64,000 nucleotides of DNA from Iamia sp. SCSIO 61187 (GTDB lineage Bacteria > Actinomycetota > Acidimicrobiia > Acidimicrobiales > Iamiaceae): NCBI RefSeq assembly GCF_019443745.1, contig NZ_CP050948.1, positions 496,001-560,000 of the forward strand. The letters are read 5' to 3'. The translations under genes and the position numbers were made by a program. Of the stretch, positions 1 to 10,100 are shown in pieces. Position 1 is the stretch's first letter. Each line of letters starts with the position of its first letter. The notes beneath the pieces are model-generated. The model saw only the letters and a program-made list of their open reading frames with translations. It was not told where the DNA came from and did not search any database.

Positions 1-1
1 G

Positions 2-181
2 GTCGCCGCCAGCCAGGAGGGGGCCGAGCTCCTGCTGGTCCCCTCGGCCGAGGCCGAGCTGGCCGAGCGCTTCGCCGACGCCGACGTGGAGGTCGTGGGC
101 GTCGACGACCTCGACGACGCCCTCGCCGCCCTGGACGCCCTGGGTGGCAACGCCCTCGACCTGGCCGACACCGGCGGGTAG
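2..181 (+). CDS. C-terminal end of a probable PDZ/Lon-like (S16) membrane protease, partial
   Basis: Only the last 59 codons lie in the window, ending at TAG 179-181. The frame reads AASQEGAELLLVPSAEAEL and then VEVVGVDDLDDALAALDAL. This is the pattern at the end of YlbL-type S16 proteins: an 'AA..GA...LVP' strand-helix after the catalytic Lys region, followed by a 'V.tlddAl..L' helix. The catalytic Ser and Lys would lie upstream, outside the window. The identity therefore rests on this C-terminal pattern alone. The next gene starts 191 nt downstream and is not coupled to it. Confidence 0.55.
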   Translation, partial: VAASQEGAELLLVPSAEAELAERFADADVEVVGVDDLDDALAALDALGGNALDLADTGG

Positions 182-372
182 TCGCCCGACGACGTCGGGT
201 CAGCGCCGAGGCGCCGACGGTGCCACCATGCGGCCCCCATGGGGACCGACGAGGAGCCGAGCCGTCAGGCGGGGCGACCCAGAAGCGCAGTGCCCTCTCC
301 TCCGAGGCTCTGCCGAGGAGATGTCCGGCGCGACCCGGCCCTCTCCGCGCCCGTCTCGGGCCGGAGGACGCG

Positions 373-3009
373 GTGAGCACCACGGCGACGTTGGTCCAGC
401 TCGCCGCCGAGCTGACCCTGTTCGTCGTCGCCGTCGCCGGGGCGGGGCTGTCGATCCGAGCCGGGCTCCTCGGCCTCGACCGGGCGGCTCGGATGCTGCT
501 CGTCGCCGGCTTCCTGGTCCTGGCCGCGGTGGCCTTCGGGGTGGGGTCGCTCACCATCGACCGCACCGAGGCCCCCGTGGCCCTGGCCGCCGTGCGGTGC
601 GCCGGCAGCAGCATCGTGGCCCTGGGCGCCCTCCGCTGGGCCGGGAGCCGGGTCGGACGGCCGACCCTGCTCGGCGGGCTCGTCGCCCTGGCGGTCGCGG
701 CCGTGGTCGAGGCCCGCGGGATCGACGTCCTGGGCGACGGGGTGGGTGCCGAGCCGCTCGTGCTCGTGGCCGGCGTCGTGATCGGGGCGGCCCTGGTCGT
801 CGCGGGTCGCCACACCATCCCGGGGCGGATCGGGACGAGCGTCGCCGGGGTCCTCCTCGCCGTCGTGCTGCTGGTGTCGTTCTCGGTGTCGGCCGTCATC
901 AGCCGCACCGTCGAGGACGAGGCCCTGCGCCGCTACGGCGATCGGGCCGAGGCCGAGGCCGCGGCCGCCCTGGCCGAGGCCGAGCTGTCGCTCCAGGAGG
1001 CGACTCTCGTGGCCGCCGGCCTGACCGGCGGCCGAGGGGCGGACCTGGCCCTGCTGGGCGACCCCGAGTCCCCGGCGGCCGCTCGCGACGCGGCACGGGG
1101 CCGCGTCGCGGCCGCGGTGGGCGAGCTGGCCGAGGGACTGGCCATCGAGGCGCCGATCGTGGTGGTGGCCCCCGACGGGGTGCCGGTCGTCGTCGAGCCC
1201 GCAGACCTGGCGTCGGCCACGGCCCTCTCCCTGGCCGGCGACCCCGTCGTGCTGGAGGCGCTCGAGGTCGAGGGGCCGCGCCAGGGGGTCTCCGCGGTCG
1301 GGGCCGAGGCCTACGCCCTCGCCGCCGTCCCGACCCGGGCGACCGACGGCGACACCGGGCCCGGGGCCGTGGTCGTCGCCCGCCCCCTGGACGATGCCTT
1401 CCTGCAGGGCCGCATCGCCTCCGACTCCGAGCCGCTGGGGCTGGCCATCGTCACGCGCGAGGAGGTGGCGGCCACATCGGGGAGCGGCGGTCCGCCCGCC
1501 GCCGCCGTGGTGCGCCGGGCCCGTGCCGCCATCGACGTCGGGGTCGGCGACGGGGACTTCGACGACGGCCGGGCCGTCGTCGCCCGGGTGGTCGCCGCCG
1601 CCGACGCCCCGCCCCAGCTGGCCCTCGTCCTCTCCGCCCCGTCGGAGCGGGTCGGGCGGACCCGCGAGGACCTCTACCGCTCCCTCTTCCTCGTCGCCAT
1701 GCTGGCCGGCCTGGTGGGCATCGCCTTGTCGGTCCTCCTCGGCGAGCGCATCGGCGGCGGCATCCGGGCCCTCACCGCCGCCGCCTCCCGGATCCGCGAG
1801 GGGGACCTCACCGCCCGGGCCGCGGTCGAGCGCGAGGACGAGCTGGGCGAGCTGTCCTCGACCTTCGACGCCATGGCGGTGTCGCTGCACCACCTCACCG
1901 ACGACCTCCGGGAGGCGGCCACCGAGGAGGGGCGGCTGCGGGCCCGGCTGGAGTCGGTGTTCTCCGGGGTGACCGAGGCGGTGGTCGCGGCCGACGCCGA
2001 GCACCGCGTCACCGACCTCAACCGCGCCGCCGCCGAGCTGCTCGGCCTCGCCGACGCCGACGACGCCGTCGGTCGCCCGCTGGAGCAGGTGGTGGACCTG
2101 GTCGGGGGGGACGGCGCGCCGCTGTCCCTCGCGCCGCCGGAGGGGGCTCCGCGGGTGGTGGCCGGGCACCTGCGCCCGGGCGACGACGGGGCCGAGCCCG
2201 TGCCGGTGCTGGGCACGGTGGCCTCGCTCGGCGGCGGCGCCGGTGGGGCCCGGTCGGGCGTCGTGGTGGTGCTGCGCGACATCCGGCGGGAGCAGGCCCT
2301 GGAGGCGGCCAAGCAGGACTTCCTCGCCACCATCGGGCACGAGCTGCGCACGCCGCTGACGCCGATCAAGGGCTACGCCGGCCTGCTCCGGCGCCGCCCC
2401 CCGAGCGCCGACCAGGCCCGGTCGTGGGCCGACGGCATCACCGCCGGCGTCGACCGGCTGGAGCAGATGGTCGACCGCCTCGTGACCTTCGCCGCCGTCA
2501 CCGCCGGCGCCGGGACCGCGGGCCCGGCCCACGAGGAGGTCGACGTGGCCGTCCTGGTCGACGCCGTGGCCCGGGACTGGCGGGCCCGCCTGGGTGACGA
2601 GCGCGAGGTGGTGGTGGACGTCCCCGACGGCCTCCCGCCGATCCGGGCCGACGAGGCCCAGGTGCGCCTGGCCCTGGGCGAGCTGGTCGACAACGCCGCC
2701 CGGTTCTCGACCGGCGGGGAGCCGGTTGTGCTGCGGGCCGAGCTGGTCGACGACGCCTCGGCGGTCGCCCTGGTCGTCGCCGATGGCGGCGGCCCGGCCG
2801 CCGCCGCCCTCGACGGCCTCGTCGGGGTCTTCCAGCAGGGCGAGGCCGCCGCCACCCGGTCCCGCGACGGCCTGGGCCTGGGCCTGGCCCTCACCGACCG
2901 CGTCGCCCGGGCCCACGGCGGGCGGCTCGAGATCGCCACTTCCCCCGCCGGGACGATCGTCTCTATCCTTGTGCCCGTGGTCACCGCGCACGAGAGGGAG
3001 CCGTCGTGA
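373..3009 (+). CDS. membrane-bound HAMP-PAS sensor histidine kinase
   Basis: This 878-residue protein should autophosphorylate and signal to a response regulator, but none is encoded in the window. GTG 373 is chosen because GGAGG (363-367) lies 5 nt upstream; frames opening at 220 include unlikely sequence. About six N-terminal membrane segments (residues 5-185) are followed by an extracytoplasmic region, a further membrane segment near 437-460, a HAMP region near 460-515, a PAS-like domain near 525-640, HisKA with the phospho-acceptor His656 in GHELRTPL, and HATPase_c from about 755. The N box LVDNAARF and the G2 box GLGLGLALT are present. The G1 box is degenerate (ADGGGPA). The stop overlaps the next gene's start as GTGA, so the FecR-like protein is its likely functional partner. 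Confidence 0.9.
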   Translation: MSTTATLVQLAAELTLFVVAVAGAGLSIRAGLLGLDRAARMLLVAGFLVLAAVAFGVGSLTIDRTEAPVALAAVRCAGSSIVALGALRWAGSRVGRPTLLGGLVALAVAAVVEARGIDVLGDGVGAEPLVLVAGVVIGAALVVAGRHTIPGRIGTSVAGVLLAVVLLVSFSVSAVISRTVEDEALRRYGDRAEAEAAAALAEAELSLQEATLVAAGLTGGRGADLALLGDPESPAAARDAARGRVAAAVGELAEGLAIEAPIVVVAPDGVPVVVEPADLASATALSLAGDPVVLEALEVEGPRQGVSAVGAEAYALAAVPTRATDGDTGPGAVVVARPLDDAFLQGRIASDSEPLGLAIVTREEVAATSGSGGPPAAAVVRRARAAIDVGVGDGDFDDGRAVVARVVAAADAPPQLALVLSAPSERVGRTREDLYRSLFLVAMLAGLVGIALSVLLGERIGGGIRALTAAASRIREGDLTARAAVEREDELGELSSTFDAMAVSLHHLTDDLREAATEEGRLRARLESVFSGVTEAVVAADAEHRVTDLNRAAAELLGLADADDAVGRPLEQVVDLVGGDGAPLSLAPPEGAPRVVAGHLRPGDDGAEPVPVLGTVASLGGGAGGARSGVVVVLRDIRREQALEAAKQDFLATIGHELRTPLTPIKGYAGLLRRRPPSADQARSWADGITAGVDRLEQMVDRLVTFAAVTAGAGTAGPAHEEVDVAVLVDAVARDWRARLGDEREVVVDVPDGLPPIRADEAQVRLALGELVDNAARFSTGGEPVVLRAELVDDASAVALVVADGGGPAAAALDGLVGVFQQGEAAATRSRDGLGLGLALTDRVARAHGGRLEIATSPAGTIVSILVPVVTAHEREPS

Positions 3010-4586
3010 CCGACGTCGCGCCCGTCGTCGACCTCACGCGCCGTGACGCCGCCCTCGACCTGACCCGTCCCGCCCCGGCTGCGGGCGACACCTCTCTGCC
3101 CCCGCCCGCCGGGCGCGGCCGCCTGCGTCGCCTGTGGTTCGTCCCCGCCGGTGTGGCCCTGCTGGGCGCGGCCGCCCTCGTGCCGTCGGTCGGCCGCGGA
3201 GGGCCGGGACCGGGCGAGGCCCGCGTCCTGGTCGACGGCGAGGCCGTGCTCACCGAGGCCGACGGCGAGACCACGACCGTCCGGGACGAGCGCGTCGACG
3301 TCGGACCCGGCGACCGGATCGAGATCACCGACGGGACGGCCGTGTTCGAGATGGCCGACGAGGTCCGCCTCGAAGGACGGGCCGGCGGCGCCGGCGGCCT
3401 CGACGGCACGACCGTCGAGATGGCCGTCACCCCCCGGCTGGTCGCCGGGCGCCTGCTCGTCGACGCCCCCGCCCCGCTCGAGCTGCGCGCCGGCCCCGCC
3501 ACCGTCACCGTCGCCCCCCGCGGCGCGACCGACGGGGCCGCCCGCCTCGACCGTCGCATCGGCCTGGGCGTGGACACCTACCGGGGAGAGGTCGCGGTCG
3601 AGTCCGCCGGCCGTCGGGTGGACGTGCCCCGCTACCGGCGGGCCGAGATCGCCGCCCCCGGCGCCCTGGGCCCCCAGGGGCTGCCGTTGCGCTACGAGGC
3701 CGATGACCCGTGGGACCGCCGGTACCTCGGCGACGCCCTCGTCATCGACGCCCAGGTCGCCCCGCTGCTGGCATCGCTGGGACCGGAGGGGCGGGAGGAG
3801 TTCCTCGACCCGGCCGCCCTGCGTCGCGCCATGCCCGGGGTCCCTCGCGACAGGACCGTCTCCGAGCGCATCGCCGACGCCGACGACGGCGGCGACGCCC
3901 TGGTGCTGGCGGCCATCGCCGGCGCCGTCGAGGACCGCTCGTTCACCGACGCGTGGGACCGGGCCGAGTCCTTCCACGCCGACGGGGCGCCATGGGGCCT
4001 CGCCGCCCTGGACCAGGGGGCCCGCTCGGCCCCGGTCCTGGCCGCGCTGCGCGACGCCCTCGACACCGTCGACCTCCAGGCCCCGACCGTCGACGACGGC
4101 GACGCGGGCGACGGATCCGACGGCCCGCCCGCGACCACGACCCCCGAACCACCGGGCGGCGGCGACGCGCCGGCCGAGGTGCCCACCGACGGCGGTGCCC
4201 CGGCACCCGGCGACGGCGGCACCGGCCCGATCCCCGATCCGGGCGCCGGGGGCACACCGCCCCCGCCCTCGTCGGGGGGGACCGCACCGCCTCCTCCGTC
4301 GTCGCCCACACCGAGCCTGCCCACGCCGGACGTCCCCGGCGTCGTCGGTGGCATCAGCGGCGAGGTGGGTGGCGTGGTCGGCGGGGTCACCGACGGGGTC
4401 GACGCGATCGTCCCCGGGGCGGGCACCGCGATCGACGACGTCGTGGGCGGCCTGGGCGACGCCGTCGGCGGCCTGGGCGACGCGGTGGGGGGCATCGGGA
4501 CGACCGTCCCCGGGACGGGGGGCGACATCGTCGAGGGCCTGGGCGACACCGTCGGCGCCCTCGGGCCCGGCCTGGGCGGCGGCTGA
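3006..4586 (+). CDS. FecR-like domain membrane protein with Gly/Val-rich tail
   Basis: The 526-residue protein starts at GTG 3006, overlapping the kinase stop by 4 nt, so the two are translationally coupled. A basic cytoplasmic N-terminus (about 42 residues) is followed by one membrane segment (about 43-62) and a FecR-like beta-rich region (about 70-230). In that region VDVGPGDRIEITDGTAVFEM resembles the FecR core. A middle helical region (about 240-360) is unrecognised. A Pro/Gly/Thr-rich linker then leads to a C-terminal stretch of GGV/GGLGDAVGG-type repeats (about 440-526). FecR proteins transmit surface signals to ECF sigma factors; here the partner is more likely the kinase. The Gly/Val tail could be a wall-spanning or self-associating segment (inference). 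Confidence 0.7.
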   Translation: MTDVAPVVDLTRRDAALDLTRPAPAAGDTSLPPPAGRGRLRRLWFVPAGVALLGAAALVPSVGRGGPGPGEARVLVDGEAVLTEADGETTTVRDERVDVGPGDRIEITDGTAVFEMADEVRLEGRAGGAGGLDGTTVEMAVTPRLVAGRLLVDAPAPLELRAGPATVTVAPRGATDGAARLDRRIGLGVDTYRGEVAVESAGRRVDVPRYRRAEIAAPGALGPQGLPLRYEADDPWDRRYLGDALVIDAQVAPLLASLGPEGREEFLDPAALRRAMPGVPRDRTVSERIADADDGGDALVLAAIAGAVEDRSFTDAWDRAESFHADGAPWGLAALDQGARSAPVLAALRDALDTVDLQAPTVDDGDAGDGSDGPPATTTPEPPGGGDAPAEVPTDGGAPAPGDGGTGPIPDPGAGGTPPPPSSGGTAPPPPSSPTPSLPTPDVPGVVGGISGEVGGVVGGVTDGVDAIVPGAGTAIDDVVGGLGDAVGGLGDAVGGIGTTVPGTGGDIVEGLGDTVGALGPGLGGG

Positions 4587-4683
4587 GGCACCCGGCGACG
4601 ACCCCGGGAGCAGGTCAGACGGCGTCGGCCCCGACCGGCGCAGGGAGGGCGGCGATTGCCCCGATCGGCGGGGACGCCGGTCG

Positions 4684-4689
4684 TAGCAT
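4684..4689 (+). promoter_or_regulatory. -10 box (TAGCAT) of the DivIVA gene
   Basis: TAGCAT ends 8 nt before ATG 4698. This places the predicted transcription start at or next to the start codon, so a leaderless mRNA is likely. No Shine-Dalgarno sequence precedes the ATG and no convincing -35 box was seen. Confidence 0.5.
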
Positions 4690-4697
4690 CGGGTCCG

Positions 4698-7097
4698 ATG
4701 GCCACCTCCTCCGACCACAGCGCCGCCGGCATCAGCAGCCGCGCCTTCGCCGTCCGCCGCAAGGGCTTCGACCCGGACGAGGTCCAGGCGTACCTCGGCC
4801 AGCTGGCCGAGATCGTCGGCCGCCTCACCGCGGAGCGTGACGCGGCCCGCACCGAGATCGCCACCCTCCGCGCCGCGGCCGAGGAGCGGCCCATGGTCGA
4901 CGAGGACCAGCTCACCGCCGCCCTCGGCGAGGAGACGGCGCGGGTCCTGACCTCGGCCCACAAGGCGGCGGCCGAGATCCGCGAGCGGGCCGAGGAGAGC
5001 GTGGCCCGGATGCTCAAGGAGGCCGCCGAGTCGGCCGGCCAGACCCGGCGCGAGGCCGAGACCGAGTCCGCCCGCCTCCGTGACGAGGCCCAGGCCATCC
5101 GCTCGGCCGCCGACGAGGCCCGACGTCGGGCCGAGGCCGAGACCGAGGCCGAGGCGGCCCGGCTGCGCGCCGCCGCCGAGGACGACGCCCGCGCCAGCCG
5201 CGAGGCGGGCGACGCGGCCCGGGCCGACGCCGAGGCCGCGGCCGCCGCCATCCGGGAGGACGCCCAGGCCGAGGCCCAGCGGGTCCGCGGGGAGGCCGAG
5301 GAGGTCCTGGGGGTGCGCACCGCGGCGGCCGAGGAGGCCGCCGCCGCCATCATCGCCGCCGCCGAGACCGAGGCCGAGGGTCTCCGCCAGGTGGCCCGCG
5401 ACGACGCCGCCGCCATCCGGGCCGCGGCGGCCGACGACCGCGATGCGGCCCAGGCCGAGGGGCGGGAGATGGTGGCCGAGGCCCAGCGGGTCCGGGAGCG
5501 GATGCTGGCCGACCTGGCCCGCCGCCGGAAGGCGGCCCGGGTCCAGCTCGAGCAGCTCCAGGCGGCCCGAGACCGCCTGCTCGAGTCCTACGACGGCGTC
5601 CAGCGCACCATCGACGAGGCCACCGCCGGGCTCCGACGGGCGCTGCCCGACGCCCGCACCGCGGCCGAGGCGGCCCGGATGCGGGCCGACGCCCAGCCCG
5701 AGGCCACCGTCGAGCAGCTCGAGGCCCAGATCGCCGCCGCCCGCGCCGCCGACCTGCCGCTGGTGGCCCCGGCCGCCCCCGGCGAGGGCGAGGGCGACGA
5801 GGCGTCCGACGGCGAGCCGAGCGGGCCGCTGCCGGTCATCGACCTGACCGCCGAGGAGGCGGCGGCCGAGGGGGCCCAGGCCGTGGCCGCCGTCGCGCCC
5901 GACGAGCCCGGGCCCGTCACCCCCGAGCCCATCGTGGAGCCCGCCACCGCCGTGGACGAGGCCGGCCCCGAGGAGCCGGCCGAGGAGCCCGTCGCCCACG
6001 ACGCCGGGCCCGAGCCCCAGCCCGACGCCCCGGCGGCCCCCGAGCCCGAGGTCGTCACCGTCCCCGAGCCCGAGCCGCCGAGCGAGCCCGAGCTGGTGCC
6101 CGAGCCCGAGGCCACCGCCCCGGCCCCGTCGGGGGAGGAGCTGTGGGGCCAGCCCGAGACCGACGACGACGAGGGCGTCGCCGCCGCGCCGGTCGCGGCC
6201 GACGCCGACGCCGGAGCCGAGGAGGGACCGGCCGAGTGGCGGCCCGAGGAGCCGGCCGAGGGCGTCGACGAGCTGTTCGCCAAGCTCCGGGCGTCGCGCC
6301 CCGACGAGCCCCCTGCCGAGACCCCGGCCGCCGACCCAGCGGTCACCCCGGAGCCGGCCGCCGACGAGCCGGTCGCGGCCGACGAGCCCGCCGACGAGCC
6401 GGCGGTCGAGGCCGGGTCCGACGAGACCGAGGACGAGGCCCTCCTCTCGCTGCTCGAGCGGAGGGACGGCGCCGTCGAGCCCATCGAGGGCCGGGTCGCC
6501 CGCCGGCTCAAGCGGGTGCTGGCCGACGAGCAGGGCACCGTGCTCGACGGCGTCCGCCGGGAGAAGGGCCGGGCCGACCTCGACGCCATCCTCCCGTCGG
6601 AGGCCCAGGTGGCCGCCTACGCCGCCGCCGTGGCCGACGACCTGGCCGCCGCCGCCGAGGAGGGCGCCGCCTTCGAGGGGGCGTCGCTCCCGCCGTCGAC
6701 GTCGGTCGCCCCGCTGGCCGACGAGCTGGCCCGGAGCCTGGGGGCCGTGATCCGGCCCCGGGTCGAGCGCTGCTTCGAGGGCGTCGAGGATGCCGACGAC
6801 GTCTCCGACCGGCTGCGGGCGACCTACCGCGAGTGGAAGACGGAGTGGCTGGTCGAGGCCACCCGCCACGTCGTGCTGGCCGCCTTCGGCCGGGGCCAGG
6901 TGGCGGTGCGCCCCGCCGGCGCCCTGGTCCGCTGGGTGCCCGACCCCTCGGCGCCCGCCTGCCCGGACTGCGAGGACGACGCCCTGGCCGGGGCGGTGCC
7001 CTCGGGCGAGGCCTTCCCGACCGGCCACACCCACCCGCCGGCGCACCCCGGCTGCCGCTGCCTCGTGGTCGCCGAGCGGGTCGCCACCCCCGCCTGA
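4698..7097 (+). CDS. DivIVA-domain coiled-coil protein with MuF-like Cys/His C-terminal domain
   Basis: This 799-residue protein probably organises the cell pole or division site. ATG 4698 is preferred because the DivIVA signature follows at once (SSRAFAVRRKGFDPDEVQAY, residues about 11-30). The rest of the N-terminal half, to about residue 330, is Ala/Glu/Arg-rich coiled coil. A long acidic Pro-Glu linker (about 355-590) follows. The last 200 residues form a distinct helical domain that ends in Cys755-x2-Cys758 and then His783-Pro-Gly-Cys786-Arg-Cys788. That ending matches the 'C..C ... HP.CRC' pattern of phage Mu F-like head proteins and MuF domains in polymorphic toxins. DivIVA proteins usually end after the coiled coil, so the fusion is unusual. 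The MuF assignment is by motif only; a structural zinc site is the alternative. Confidence 0.82.
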   Translation: MATSSDHSAAGISSRAFAVRRKGFDPDEVQAYLGQLAEIVGRLTAERDAARTEIATLRAAAEERPMVDEDQLTAALGEETARVLTSAHKAAAEIRERAEESVARMLKEAAESAGQTRREAETESARLRDEAQAIRSAADEARRRAEAETEAEAARLRAAAEDDARASREAGDAARADAEAAAAAIREDAQAEAQRVRGEAEEVLGVRTAAAEEAAAAIIAAAETEAEGLRQVARDDAAAIRAAAADDRDAAQAEGREMVAEAQRVRERMLADLARRRKAARVQLEQLQAARDRLLESYDGVQRTIDEATAGLRRALPDARTAAEAARMRADAQPEATVEQLEAQIAAARAADLPLVAPAAPGEGEGDEASDGEPSGPLPVIDLTAEEAAAEGAQAVAAVAPDEPGPVTPEPIVEPATAVDEAGPEEPAEEPVAHDAGPEPQPDAPAAPEPEVVTVPEPEPPSEPELVPEPEATAPAPSGEELWGQPETDDDEGVAAAPVAADADAGAEEGPAEWRPEEPAEGVDELFAKLRASRPDEPPAETPAADPAVTPEPAADEPVAADEPADEPAVEAGSDETEDEALLSLLERRDGAVEPIEGRVARRLKRVLADEQGTVLDGVRREKGRADLDAILPSEAQVAAYAAAVADDLAAAAEEGAAFEGASLPPSTSVAPLADELARSLGAVIRPRVERCFEGVEDADDVSDRLRATYREWKTEWLVEATRHVVLAAFGRGQVAVRPAGALVRWVPDPSAPACPDCEDDALAGAVPSGEAFPTGHTHPPAHPGCRCLVVAERVATPA

Positions 7098-7126
7098 CCC
7101 GCCGGATCCCCACCGCCGGCCGCCAT

Positions 7127-7164
7127 CGACGGCCGCCCGACCCCTTCGGGTCGGGGGGCCGTCG
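7127..7164 (+). terminator. hairpin after the DivIVA gene
   Basis: The outer arms CGACGGCC and GGCCGTCG and inner arms CCCGACCC and GGGTCGGG are separated by one G on each side. The loop is CTTC. There is no T-tract. The structure ends 1 nt before the -10 box of the next gene, so it can separate the two transcription units. Confidence 0.6.
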
Positions 7165-7165
7165 G

Positions 7166-7171
7166 TAGGCT
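7166..7171 (+). promoter_or_regulatory. -10 box (TAGGCT) of the UPF0182 gene
   Basis: TAGGCT lies 9 nt before ATG 7181, directly after the upstream hairpin. It implies a leaderless or near-leaderless transcript. No -35 box was assigned because the hairpin fills that position. Confidence 0.45.
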
Positions 7172-7180
7172 GCCGCCGGT

Positions 7181-10100
7181 ATGCGCCCGCCGTCCGACAT
7201 GCCCCGCCGTGGGCGGCGCCTGCGGTTCCCGGCGGGCCGGCGCCGGATCCTCCTGGTCGTCTTCCTCGTCGCCCTCTTCGTCCTGGCGACGTCGCTGCGA
7301 TCGATCGCTCACGTCTACACCGACTACCTCTGGTTCCAGTCGCTCGACCTCACCAGCGTCTGGCGGGGGGTGCTGGGCACCAAAGTCCTCCTCGTCTTGG
7401 CCTTCACGCTGGCCTTCTTCGCCCTCATGTGGTCCAACCTGCTCATCGCCGAGCGCCTGAGCGGGCGCACGATCCGCTTCGGCGGGTCGAGCGAGGACGA
7501 GCTCGTCCTGCGCTACCGCGAGCTGGTCGGGCGGCGCGCCTCGCTGGTGCGGGGGGCCACGGCCGCCCTGGTGGCGGTGGCGGCGGGGGGCGGCACCGCC
7601 AGCCAGTGGGACAGCTGGATCCTGCTGCGGAACCACGTCGAGTTCGGCCAGGACGATGCCATCTTCGGCAAGGACATCGGCTTCTACGTGTTCCAGCTGC
7701 CGTTCCTCCGCTTCGCCGTGGGCTGGCTGTTCTCGGCCCTGGTCGTGGTGACCGTCGTGACCCTCGTGGCGCACTACCTGAACGGCGGCATCCGGCTCCA
7801 GGCCACCCAGGACCGGGTCTCGGCGTCGGTGAAGGCCCACGTGTCGGTCCTGCTGGCGGCGCTGGCGCTCGTCCGGGCCGGCCAGTACTGGCTCGACCGC
7901 TACGAGCTCGTGTACTCGGGCCGCGGGCCGGTGAACGGCGCGTCCTACACCGACGTCAACGTCCAGCTCCGGGCCATCGACCTGCTGGTGATGATCTCGC
8001 TGTTCGCCACCGTGCTGTTCCTGGTCAACATCCGCCGGCGGGGCTGGGTCCTGCCGGCGATGGCCGTGGGCATCTGGGCCCTGGTGGCGGTGCTCGCCGG
8101 CGAGGCCGTCCCCGCCCTGGTCCAGCGGTTCCGGGTCGACGGGCAGCTCTCCGCCCTCGAGCGGCCCTACGTCGAGAACAACATCGAGGCCACCCGCGAC
8201 GCCATGGGGCTCGAGGGCATCGAGGAGCGGCCCTTCGAGGCGAGCTTCGACCTCACCGGCGAGCAGCTGGAGGACAACGCCGAGACGGTGCAGAACATCC
8301 GGCTCTGGGACCCCAACCAGATCCAGCGCGGCTTCCGCACCCTGCAGGGGCTGCGGGACTACTACGACATCCCCGACGTCGACATCGACCGCTACGCCGT
8401 CGACGGCGACGTGCGCCAGGTCATGGTGGCGACGCGCAACATCGACGACGACAGCCTCCCGGCCGGCAGCAGCGGCTGGGAGCAGAGCCGCCTCGTCTAC
8501 ACCTACGGCTACGGCGTGGTGATGGCCCCGGCCAACGCCAAGACCGACATCGGCCAGCCCGACTTCGTCGTCCGCGACATCCCCACGATGTCCCAGGACG
8601 GCTTCCCCGACGTGACCCGGCCCGAGATGTACTTCGGCGAGGACCTCTCCGGCTACAAGATCATCGACACCGACCGGGCCGAGCTCGACATCGGCGGGCC
8701 CGACGAGCCCGGCGAGGAGGAGTCCGCCGACCCGGCCGGGCCCGGTTACACCGGTCGTGACGGCGTCCCCCTCGACAGCTTCCTGCGGCGGGCCGCCTTC
8801 GCCCTGCGCTTCGGGGAGATCGAGCCCCTGACGTCGGGGTCGATCCGGGCCGACAGCCGGGTGCTGATGGGCCGCGACGTGCGCGAGCGGGTGCAGGCCC
8901 TCGCCCCCTTCCTCGCCTTCGACGCCGACCCCTACCCGGTGATCGACGACGACGGCCAGATCGTCTACGTCATCGACGCCTACACGACCACCGACCGCTA
9001 CCCGAACGCCCAGAGGGTGTCCGTCGACGACGACCTCCCGTCGGGCAGCGGGCTGCGGGGCCGCCGGTTCAACTACGCCCGCAACTCGGTGAAGGCGGTC
9101 GTCGACGCCTACGACGGCACCGTCACCCTCTACGTGACCGACGACAGCGACCCGCTGGTGCGGGCCTACCAGCAGGCCTTCCCCGACCTGTTCGCCCCCC
9201 TCGACGAGGCCGACCCGTCGATCATCGAGCACCTCCGCTACCCCGAGGACCTCTTCCGGGTGCAGACCAACCTCTGGGGCCGCTACCACGTCACCGACCC
9301 CGACGCCTTCCTCAACAACCCCGGCCTGCGGTGGACCGTCGCCGACGCCGCCGCCTCCACCGATGCGTCGCAGCCCACGTCGACGTCGTCGACCACCACG
9401 CCGGCGACCACGGTCCCGCCCCCCGACGCCGAGGAGGCGCGGGACCGCATCGAGCCGACCTACCAGCTGCTCCAGCTGCCCGGCGAGGAGGCCGAGGAGT
9501 TCGTCCTGCTGCGCCCCTTCACCGTGCGCGGGCGGGCCCAGCTGTCGTCGTTCCTGACCGCCGGCCCCGACGGGCGCCTGGTGAGCTACGCCGTCCCGTC
9601 GGGGCGCACGCCCAACGGCCCCGCCCTCGCCGCCGCCAGCATGCAGAACGACCAGCGGGTGGGGCAGCTGCGCGTCCAGTTCCGCGACAGCAACCCCACC
9701 TTCGGGAACGTGCTCGCCGTCCCCATCGAGCAGTCGATCCTGTACGTGCAGTCGATGTACGTCACGGCCAACAACGACCAGCCCCGGATCCAGGCCGTGA
9801 TCGTGTCCTACCAGCGCAGCTCGGACTCGACCCAGGTCGCGGTGGCCGACACCCTCCAGGAGGCGCTGGTCGAGATCTTCGGGACGGCGCCGGAGACGCT
9901 CGAGGCGCCCCCCGACCCCGACAGCTCGATCGACGACGCCCTCGACGACCCCGACGGCGGCACCGTCGACCCGCCCGAGGACGACCCGGACGAGGCCCCG
10001 CCGGACGACGCCGCCGACGCCACCGACGCCGAGCTGATCGAGGCCATCCAGGAGCAGTTCGACCAGGCCGAGCAGGCCCTCGCCGACGGGGAGGGCCTGG

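Noticed and set aside
2373-7046. Very long open frame on the minus strand (over 1500 codons) opposite the kinase, FecR and DivIVA genes
   Set aside because: Its sequence is low-complexity Gly/Arg/Leu without domains. It mirrors the opposite strand's G/C-rich third positions, a common artefact at this G+C content.
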